13,545 bases of DNA from CAYMST01 sp964393115 (lineage in GTDB: Bacteria > Bacteroidota > Bacteroidia > Cytophagales > Cyclobacteriaceae), in the NCBI GenBank assembly GCA_964393115.1, contig CAYMST010000127.1:1-13545 (forward strand), in the 5' to 3' direction. This document shows positions 7,395-13,545 of the stretch, in pieces; within the stretch, counting starts at the first letter, position 1; every line of letters starts with the position of its first letter. A program made the translations under genes and the position numbers. The notes below the pieces were generated by a model. That model was given only the letters and a program-made list of their open reading frames with translations, did not search any database and was not told where the DNA came from.

Positions 7395-8816
7395 ATGCAA
7401 ATGAAGACATCTACATACAAGTATACCGCAATTTGGGCGATCCTAATCGTCATAGTCTTCTCTGCCGTAATGAATGCGTGCAGAACTACAAATGGGGCTT
7501 CTTTTGAGAAAATAGGAGGGCAAATCACAAAGCCACGCCTTATTGTTACGACGGATATTGGAGGAGACCCTGATGATATGCAGTCTTTAATCAGACTACT
7601 TCTTTATGCTAATGAGTTCGATATCGAAGGGATAATCGTGTCGGCATCAGGAACGATTGGTGAGCTGGGACAGGAAATAATTCAACCAAAATATGTACAT
7701 CAGGTAATTGATTCCTTTGCGCTAGTGAGGCCTCAACTTATTCGACATGATAAGGACTACCCAACAGTACAGCGATTACGTACTGTCGTAAAATATGGTA
7801 ATCCAACTAGAGGATGGGAATCCATTGGGAAAGGGAAATCGACCGAAGCATCAGATTGGATTAGGAAGTGTATTGATAAAGATGATCCCAGGCCGCTTAA
7901 CATAGCGATTTGGGGAGGACAAACAGATTTTGCACAGGCTATGTGGGAAATAAAAAGCAGAATGGGAGAGAGCGGACTGAAAGTTGCCGCTCAAAAGCTT
8001 CGTGTGTATGATATTGCAGATCAGGATAAGATTTTTGATAAGATAATCACGGAGTTCCCAGGGCTATTTTATGTGCTTTCGGATAATCCAACGGATAAGT
8101 ACGCTTCTAGTTTTCGCGGAATGTTTTACAAAGGAGACTTGACCACAGTGAGTTATGATTGGGTATCGATGAATATAAAAAATAATCATGGTCCCATGTG
8201 TAGCTTATATCCGATGACCACTTCCACGCGAAGAGAGTTTCCGTATAACTGCATGAAAGAAGGAGATACGCCGTCGTGGTACTTCTTTTACAATAACGGA
8301 TTGAATATACCGTCTTCACCTCGTCTGGGTAGTTGGGGCGGTAGGTATGAGTATAACGGTACCTATTATCAGGAGACTTCTGATAATGTAGATTCATTAT
8401 ATTCAGCGAGAGCCACTGTCCTGAGATGGAGAAATGCCTACAATAATGATTTCGCGGCAAGGGCTGACTGGTGTGTTAAACCATTTCATAAAGCAAATCA
8501 TTCACCGCAGCCAGTCCTTAATGGAGTGGGAGGAAAGGAAATGTTACGGTTTAAGGTGCGACCAGGAGATGAAATTACGTTAGATGCTTCTGAGTCAGCG
8601 GACCCTGACGAAAATGAAATTCACTTTAACTGGTGGCTCTATAAAGATATTTCAGGGAAAGAACTCGAAATAGAAAATAGTTCAAAAGCTAAAACTAAAG
8701 TGAGAGTTAGCAGTGAAGCAAAGAAAGGAAACGAATACCATGTGATATTGGAAATTGTGGATTATGGCATTCCTTCCCTTTCTGCTTATAGACGAGTTTG
8801 TGTTGAAGTGATTTAA
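7395..8816 (+). CDS. DUF1593 / Sde0182-like lipoprotein with nucleoside-hydrolase-like domain
   Basis: The 473-residue product begins with a hydrophobic leader reaching Cys29 (MNAC), a loose Bacteroidota lipobox. A nucleoside-hydrolase-like domain follows, opened by the acidic motif TTDIGGDPDD (Asp54, Asp58, Asp60, Asp61), the counterpart of the calcium-binding DTDPG.DD motif of nucleoside hydrolases. From about residue 385 a beta-sandwich C-terminal domain (LDASESADPDENEI) completes the typical DUF1593 architecture. The family founder Sde0182 was described as cellulose-binding; the catalytic activity of the family is not established as far as I know. Placement after GH28, SASA and GH27 genes on the same strand (98-bp gap) suggests action on a glycan or glycoside at the cell envelope. 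The second ATG, at 7401, is an equally possible start. Its TAA interlocks with the stop of the opposing pseudogene. Confidence 0.88.
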   Translation: MQMKTSTYKYTAIWAILIVIVFSAVMNACRTTNGASFEKIGGQITKPRLIVTTDIGGDPDDMQSLIRLLLYANEFDIEGIIVSASGTIGELGQEIIQPKYVHQVIDSFALVRPQLIRHDKDYPTVQRLRTVVKYGNPTRGWESIGKGKSTEASDWIRKCIDKDDPRPLNIAIWGGQTDFAQAMWEIKSRMGESGLKVAAQKLRVYDIADQDKIFDKIITEFPGLFYVLSDNPTDKYASSFRGMFYKGDLTTVSYDWVSMNIKNNHGPMCSLYPMTTSTRREFPYNCMKEGDTPSWYFFYNNGLNIPSSPRLGSWGGRYEYNGTYYQETSDNVDSLYSARATVLRWRNAYNNDFAARADWCVKPFHKANHSPQPVLNGVGGKEMLRFKVRPGDEITLDASESADPDENEIHFNWWLYKDISGKELEIENSSKAKTKVRVSSEAKKGNEYHVILEIVDYGIPSLSAYRRVCVEVI

Positions 8817-9654
8817 CCCGGTTTTGTAACTCTTTCTTCGTTCTCCTCATCAGCAAATTGTATGAATACGTCATCTGCTTTTTTGGCAAGAACTTCCTGA
8901 GAACTTAAAGCCGGTGCATAGGTTACTTTAAGCTTTCCACTTTGTGCTGAGGACGGCGTGACAGTGGCCTCGTTACGGTTAAAGTTCGTATGCGCATCCC
9001 CATTTAAGGTTACGGCTGTGATTTGTAATCGCTCAGAATTGAGCTCTATTGGATTAAAAGAGATAGTTCTTGACTCATTTGAAGTAGGGCATACTTCAGT
9101 AAAGAGATGCGGGTTTATTCTTAAATAAGAAATTACTATAGAGGTAAGTAAAATATGCTAGCTCCATGGAATGGAATGAGCTTTTTCCTCCATCTGTTTT
9201 GAACCCTGAAAGTATTGGGTTTTCCTGAATCACCATTAAGTTTCACAAACTGTCAGTTGCGTCGAAGACTTCACCAAATTCTCGGTCATAGAGTATAAAT
9301 GGTGTAATGATTCACTTGAAAGTCAAAAGCCTTTTCTGCGTATTCAAGGTAGCGCTCATTCCCTGTTAACATATATGCTCTCGATAGCCTATATGCCATT
9401 CTGCTTTGGAAGAGCATAGTTTTTGGGGCATTTATTGCCGCTAGTCCATTTCGCAAAATATAAGAATAGTAACCACCATTTAAGGTGTCATAAGTGTTAT
9501 CGATCCAAAAGTTGGCGTTTTGATTCACATAGCCAAGTATGGCTTTGAGATTATTTAAAGGCTCAGACTTAATGCTATCGTGTTGTGCATTAGTCGGATA
9601 CCCTAAAACAATTATCAACAAGCAACTGGCAAGGAATTGCAGTGTATAGTTTAT
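8813..9654 (-). pseudogene. Decayed secreted AGE-family (N-acylglucosamine 2-epimerase-like) gene
   Basis: Reading the - strand from 9654, frame 1 gives a signal peptide (FLASCLLIIVLGYPTNAQ), then an AGE-type start with NGGYYSYILRNG, FQSRMAYRLSRAY and TGNERYLEYAEKAFDF, and stops at 9286-9288. Homologous-looking text continues in the next frame from about 9312 (LYDREFGEVFDATDS), stops at 9243-9245, appears in a third frame at 9252-9200 (VKLNGDSGKPNTFRV), and returns to the second frame (KSSFHSMELAYFTYLYSN, NKPASLY) to a TGA at 9096-9098. From 9100 to the TAA at 8813-8815 another frame is open and gives a complete beta domain (RTISFNPIEL, ITAVTLNG, KLKVTY). The barrel middle, perhaps over 200 residues, is missing. 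The expected start is ATA at 9652-9654; the first usable alternative is TTG at 9621. AGE enzymes normally epimerise or isomerise sugars in an alpha/alpha-barrel; a secreted form is less usual. Confidence 0.8.
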
Positions 9655-9684
9655 ATTTGATTAATAATATTTTAATCAAATATA
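9652..9684. promoter_or_regulatory. Perfect 13-bp inverted repeat with mirrored TAnnTTTG boxes
   Basis: TATATTTGATTAA (9652-9664) and its exact reverse complement (9672-9684) flank a 7-base AT spacer. Each arm begins, on its own strand, with TATATTTG, an exact match to the Bacteroidota -7 promoter box TAnnTTTG. The lower arm overlaps the lost start codon of the AGE pseudogene, and the upper arm would place transcription start just ahead of that start. No TTG -33 box at the usual spacing was seen on either strand. It may be an operator-promoter of the dead gene, or a hairpin terminating the M23 transcript, although no T-run follows. Confidence 0.5.
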
Positions 9685-9827
9685 TCAATCAAGCTATTTT
9701 CTGATTGCTATGATAACAACTGTTAACTCACCGTTATAAGTTTTTACAATAGGATGATTTTCAGTGATTATCGAAATGGCGGGTCAATGCCTGAAGCAAT
9801 ACACCGATCTACGAATCTTGTGCTGAT
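9685..9827. other. Intergenic spacer downstream of the M23 gene
   Basis: This 143-bp stretch lies between the inverted repeat and the stop of the M23 gene. No coding remnant, strong hairpin or T-run was recognised. Any terminator of the M23 gene would have to be here or in the adjacent inverted repeat. Confidence 0.4.
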
Positions 9828-10811
9828 TTAGTAGGACTCCATGGCTCTATTTTCAATAGATGACAATCGCAAAATTTCGTCATATTCAGAAGGGCTGAGA
9901 TCCTGATAGAAATAATGGACCGGGTTTACAGGCTTGCCGTTTTTTATGACCTCGTAGTGCAAATGTGGTCCAGTAGACTTTCCTGTACTTCCAACATAAC
10001 CAATGCACTCACCTCTCTTTACTTTTTGTCCCTTCTTTACGTTGAATGCACTCATATGTGCGTAGCGGGTCTTAAAGCCAAACCCATGATCTATTATGAT
10101 TTGATTACCGTGACCAGTGGCGCTTGTTCTCCTCAATGCCACTTCACCATCACCAGTGGAGTATATAGGAGTTCCTTTGTCAGCAGCAAAATCGACTCCA
10201 GCATGAAAAGTTTTATGTTTTGTAAATGGGTCACTTCTAAACCCAAAACCTGAAGTAAGTAACTTGAGTTGCCGATTTGAAACGGGCTGGATTGCTGGCA
10301 AAGAGGCGTGGAACTTCTCTTTGTTTTTGGCAATTTCCATTAGCTCATCGTAAGATTTTGTCTGGATATACATTTGCTTTTTGAGTTTATCCATTTTTTC
10401 GTGCGTTCTGACGATTAGATCCTCTCTTTCCAAATCATTCTCGATCAGCTTTTGATAGCGATTCACTCCTCCAATACCTGCATTTCGTATGGTCGAAGGA
10501 ATGGGTTCTGCCTCAAATATCATACGATATAAATTGTCATCTCTCTCCTGAAGAGAGGCCATCATTTTTTGAATTCCAGTGAGATCATTTTTTAGTAATT
10601 CATAGTAGTGCGTTAGCTCTTCGTTGTCTTTACGAAGCCTGGCTTCCTTTGGTGATTCGGTATACTCTGATAACCCCCATAAAATTATAATCGCAACAAC
10701 CACGGCTAAAGCAAAGAAGCCGAGAAGATTAAGCACAATATCCCATGTAGATACTTTGACACGCTCATATTTACAAGAGTCCGTGTCATAGTAATATTTT
10801 ATTTTAGCCAT
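9828..10811 (-). CDS. Membrane-anchored M23 (LytM) peptidoglycan metallopeptidase
   Basis: The 327-residue protein has a short cytoplasmic N-terminus, one membrane helix (about 26-47), a charged coiled-coil-like stretch (about 55-165) and a C-terminal M23 domain (about 186-300). Zinc ligands are visible as His203 and Asp207 in HAGVD and His285 in HLHYE; His252 in AHMS is the further active-site histidine. All are present, so it is likely an active endopeptidase cutting peptide cross-links in the periplasm, with roles in wall growth or division. It starts at the ATG whose complement lies at 10809-10811, preceded by AGAGA. It is divergent from alaS with a 144-bp spacer. Degenerate (non-catalytic) LytM activators of amidases exist, but the intact zinc site argues against that. 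Confidence 0.92.
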   Translation of the reverse strand: MAKIKYYYDTDSCKYERVKVSTWDIVLNLLGFFALAVVVAIIILWGLSEYTESPKEARLRKDNEELTHYYELLKNDLTGIQKMMASLQERDDNLYRMIFEAEPIPSTIRNAGIGGVNRYQKLIENDLEREDLIVRTHEKMDKLKKQMYIQTKSYDELMEIAKNKEKFHASLPAIQPVSNRQLKLLTSGFGFRSDPFTKHKTFHAGVDFAADKGTPIYSTGDGEVALRRTSATGHGNQIIIDHGFGFKTRYAHMSAFNVKKGQKVKRGECIGYVGSTGKSTGPHLHYEVIKNGKPVNPVHYFYQDLSPSEYDEILRLSSIENRAMESY

Positions 10812-10843
10812 TCTCTATACTAAACGGTGTTTTACCTAGTTTT

Positions 10844-10866
10844 GCCCTTTCATTATGTTAAAGGGC
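10844..10866. repeat. 7-bp stem hairpin in the M23-alaS divergent spacer
   Basis: GCCCTTT (10844-10850) and AAAGGGC (10860-10866) flank a 9-base loop. The first arm overlaps TAGTTTTG (10837-10844), a match to the Bacteroidota -7 box TAnnTTTG pointing toward alaS; no -33 TTG is seen at normal spacing. The stem could be an operator serving either divergent gene. A match to such a short box can arise by chance in AT-rich DNA. Confidence 0.4.
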
Positions 10867-10879
10867 TTCACATTGTTAT

Positions 10880-10906
10880 CTTGGCGGATTATGATTTATC
10901 CGCAAG
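10880..10906. repeat. Second hairpin in the probable alaS leader
   Basis: GCGGAT (10884-10889) and ATCCGC (10898-10903) flank an 8-base loop. With one bulged G the stem extends outward to CTTG/CAAG, giving about nine pairs from 10880 to 10906. It lies about 50 bases before the alaS ATG and would be in its mRNA leader if transcription starts near 10851. Its function is unknown. Typical T-box features were not recognised. Confidence 0.4.
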
Positions 10907-10955
10907 TTAAGACAAAAATCGTTGCCTGAAAAATTGCATTTCTATCGCTTGAAGT

Positions 10956-13545
10956 ATGAATTCTAATCAAATTAGATCGAAATTCTTATCCTTTTTCGAA
11001 GAAAAGGGGCACCAAATTGTACCATCAGCACCAATGGTTCTACAAAACGACCCAACGCTGATGTTTACAAATGCGGGTATGAATCAGTTCAAAGACTATT
11101 TTTTAGGAAACGCCGAGTCTAAATACCAAAGGATTGCAGATACCCAGAAATGCCTTAGGGTTTCAGGGAAACATAATGATTTAGAAGAAGTAGGGTTCGA
11201 TACCTATCACCATACCATGTTCGAAATGCTGGGGAATTGGTCGATAGGTGACTACTTCAAAACCGAAGCGATTGCTTGGGCTTGGGAGTTGCTGACTGAG
11301 GTATATGAACTTCCGAAAGATAGATTATATGTCACCGTCTTTGGTGGTGATGAAAAAGATGCATTAGAAAGAGATCAGGAAGCAGATGATGAATGGAAAA
11401 AACATATCCATGAAAACCGAATTCTTGATGGCTCCAAAAAAGATAACTTCTGGGAAATGGGCGATACTGGACCATGCGGTCCGTGCTCAGAGATACATAT
11501 TGATCTTCGCCCTCAAGATGAAATTGATAAATTACCTGGTGATCAGTTAGTCAATAAAGATCATCCATTGGTAGTTGAGGTATGGAATTTAGTTTTCATC
11601 CAGTTCAACCGAAAGGTAGACGGATCACTCCACAAACTTCCAGCAAAGCACGTAGATACCGGAATGGGCTTTGAACGTTTAGCTATGGCCATTCAGTCCA
11701 AAGCTTCTAACTATGACACGGATGTCTTTTCATCACTAATAGAAAAGCTCTCTTCCAAGTCAGGGATAAAGTACGGTGAAGCCGAGCAAACAGATGTATC
11801 CATACGTGTTATCGTCGATCATGTGCGAGCAGTTTCCTTTGCCATATCAGATGGTCAACTACCATCTAATAATAAAGCTGGGTATGTTATTCGACGTATC
11901 CTGAGAAGGGCAGTGCGCTACGGCTACACATTTTTATCGTTTAGAGAGCCATTTATCCATGACCTGGTGCCTGTTTTAGCCGAGCAGTTTAAAGATGTGT
12001 TCCCGGAGTTAGCGGCTCAGAAAGATTTTGTACAGAAGGTGGTCAAAGAAGAAGAGGCTTCCTTTTTGAGAACATTGGCCAATGGCCTCAAAAGATTTGA
12101 AGTAATTAAAGCCTCCAATACAACAGGGACTATTGAAGGAACCATTGCTTTTGAAATGTATGACACGTTTGGTTTTCCTTTTGATTTAACTCAACTGATT
12201 GCTAGAGAAAATAACCTCTTAGTAGATGAGTTGGGCTTTGAAGAGGGGATGAAAAAACAAAAGACTCGTTCGAAGCAAGCCGCAGAGGTGAGTAAGGGGG
12301 ATTGGGTAGAGTTACATGATGAAGAGGTACAGTTCGTTGGCTATGATCAATTGTCGGCAAAAGCTCGAGTTTTGAAATACAGAGAAATTGAGGAAAAGAA
12401 GAAAACACAGTTTCATATAGTATTAGATAAAACGCCTTTTTATGCAGAAAGTGGAGGTCAAGTAGGAGATACTGGCTTTTTGGAGGTTGACGGTAAGAAG
12501 ATATCAGTACTGGATACCAAAAAAGAAAACGACCTCATAATTCATATCACAAAAGAACTACCGCAGGATTTGGATGCTGAAGTGGATTGCGTGGTAAGCG
12601 CTCAAAGAAGGCTGCTGACTGAAAATAATCATAGCGCCACTCATTTGTTGCATGCTGCTTTGCGTGAGGTCCTTGGAAATCACGTACAACAAAAAGGGTC
12701 TTTGGTCAATGATAAAGTTCTACGCTTTGACTTCTCACATTTTAATAAAATGACCGATGAGGAGGTAATAGCAGTAGAGAAAATTGTAAATACTAGGATC
12801 CGAGAGAATATCCCATTGGTAGAACGAAGGAATGTGCCAATAGTCGAGGCCAAGGAAATGGGAGCTATGGCGTTATTTGGTGAGAAGTATGGAGAGTTTG
12901 TTCGAGTGATCACTTTTGATAGAGAATATTCAGTTGAGCTATGCGGTGGTACGCATGTTAACTCGACAGGAAGCATTGGCTCTTTAAAGATAATTTCTGA
13001 AACTTCAGTAGCTGCTGGAGTGCGTAGAATCGAAGCAATTACCGCTGATCGGGCGGAGGAATACTACCGTCAGCAACAGCAGATACTGTTGGGAATAAAT
13101 GAACTTCTCAAAAACCCAAAAGACCCAATTAAAGCAATTGAAGGGTTAATCTCAGAAAAATCGGTCATGACAAAGGAGATCGAGAAATTTGAGAATGAGA
13201 AAGTCGTTCAACTTAAGCAGACATTATTGTCTAGTGCTCAAGAGGTTGATGGAGGAAAACAAATTATAGAGCGAGTGTCGGTAAATTCCGCCGATTCCTT
13301 GAAGAAACTGTCTTTCGAGTTGAGAAATGAAGAAGAACAGTTAATTTTGATTTTGGCTGCAGATATTAATGGGAAGCCTTTGGTGTCCATTATGTTCTCG
13401 GATGACGTTGTGAAGGCAAAAGGTTTTCATGCAGGAAACATGGTGCGAGAGCTTGCTAAACATATCAAAGGTGGAGGCGGTGGTCAGCCGTTTTACGCTA
13501 CTGCAGGAGGGAAGGATTTGAGTGGCTTGGAAAAAGTATTAGAAG
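10956..13545 (+). CDS. alaS: Alanyl-tRNA synthetase, 3' end cut by the window edge
   Basis: AlaS charges tRNA-Ala with alanine in the cytoplasm and proofreads mischarged serine or glycine. The ATG at 10956 opens the typical start (MNSNQIRSKFLSFFEEKGH). The frame stays open for 863 codons to the window edge with no stop. The class II catalytic domain shows HHTMFEMLGNWS, DTGPCGPCSEIH and HVDTGMGFERLA. The editing domain has zinc ligands His559 and His563 in HSATH, and Cys663 and His667 in CGGTH, close to the E. coli positions. The C-Ala (DHHA1) end is visible as GGGGGQPFYATAGG. The family is usually about 870-880 residues, so only some ten to fifteen codons should be missing. It is an ordinary core gene, divergent from the M23 gene. 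Confidence 0.98.
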   Translation, partial: MNSNQIRSKFLSFFEEKGHQIVPSAPMVLQNDPTLMFTNAGMNQFKDYFLGNAESKYQRIADTQKCLRVSGKHNDLEEVGFDTYHHTMFEMLGNWSIGDYFKTEAIAWAWELLTEVYELPKDRLYVTVFGGDEKDALERDQEADDEWKKHIHENRILDGSKKDNFWEMGDTGPCGPCSEIHIDLRPQDEIDKLPGDQLVNKDHPLVVEVWNLVFIQFNRKVDGSLHKLPAKHVDTGMGFERLAMAIQSKASNYDTDVFSSLIEKLSSKSGIKYGEAEQTDVSIRVIVDHVRAVSFAISDGQLPSNNKAGYVIRRILRRAVRYGYTFLSFREPFIHDLVPVLAEQFKDVFPELAAQKDFVQKVVKEEEASFLRTLANGLKRFEVIKASNTTGTIEGTIAFEMYDTFGFPFDLTQLIARENNLLVDELGFEEGMKKQKTRSKQAAEVSKGDWVELHDEEVQFVGYDQLSAKARVLKYREIEEKKKTQFHIVLDKTPFYAESGGQVGDTGFLEVDGKKISVLDTKKENDLIIHITKELPQDLDAEVDCVVSAQRRLLTENNHSATHLLHAALREVLGNHVQQKGSLVNDKVLRFDFSHFNKMTDEEVIAVEKIVNTRIRENIPLVERRNVPIVEAKEMGAMALFGEKYGEFVRVITFDREYSVELCGGTHVNSTGSIGSLKIISETSVAAGVRRIEAITADRAEEYYRQQQQILLGINELLKNPKDPIKAIEGLISEKSVMTKEIEKFENEKVVQLKQTLLSSAQEVDGGKQIIERVSVNSADSLKKLSFELRNEEEQLILILAADINGKPLVSIMFSDDVVKAKGFHAGNMVRELAKHIKGGGGGQPFYATAGGKDLSGLEKVLE

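Noticed and set aside
9286..9621. Stand-alone 111-residue small protein
   Set aside because: It starts at TTG, ends abruptly after AGE-family helices, and related text continues in other frames beyond the stop; it is the front part of the pseudogene.
1..13545. CRISPR arrays, tRNA or rRNA genes, insertion sequences
   Set aside because: No regularly spaced repeats, cloverleaf-like or rRNA-like sequence, transposase frames or terminal repeats were recognised in the window.

Overview
The window looks like chromosomal DNA of a marine-type Bacteroidota, probably of the Cytophagales side. The base composition is AT-rich and Shine-Dalgarno sequences are weak. One secreted enzyme ends in a type IX secretion (T9SS) sorting domain, and two others carry lipoprotein-type leaders. 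The pairing of an M23 peptidase gene with alaS is, from general recollection, common in this phylum. The genus assignment is inference.

Region 1 (about 1-8816, all + strand) is a carbohydrate-use locus. In order it holds a sodium:solute symporter, a GH28 polygalacturonase-like enzyme, a lipoprotein SGNH/SASA acetylesterase, a GH27 alpha-galactosidase-type enzyme with a T9SS tail, and a DUF1593 (Sde0182-like, nucleoside-hydrolase-fold) lipoprotein. The acetylesterase and GH27 genes are only 13 bp apart. Together they fit stripping of acetyl and terminal galactose-like groups and cutting of an acidic, pectin-like backbone, followed by symport of the released sugar. No SusC/SusD pair, sulfatase or regulator lies in the window, and the locus may continue to the left.

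Region 2 (about 8813-9827, - strand) holds the decayed remains of a secreted AGE-family (N-acylglucosamine 2-epimerase-like) gene. An N-terminal third, pieces of the end of the barrel and a complete C-terminal beta domain can be read, but only by switching frames several times. The barrel middle is missing and the expected start codon reads ATA. A perfect 13-bp inverted repeat overlaps its start. Its stop codon interlocks with that of the DUF1593 gene.

Region 3 (about 9828-13545) is core genome: a membrane-anchored M23 (LytM) peptidase on the - strand, and divergently from it alaS on the + strand, which runs off the right edge lacking only its last few codons. The 144-bp divergent spacer holds two hairpins. 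The boundary near 9.7 kb therefore separates an accessory sugar locus, already eroding at its edge, from housekeeping genes.
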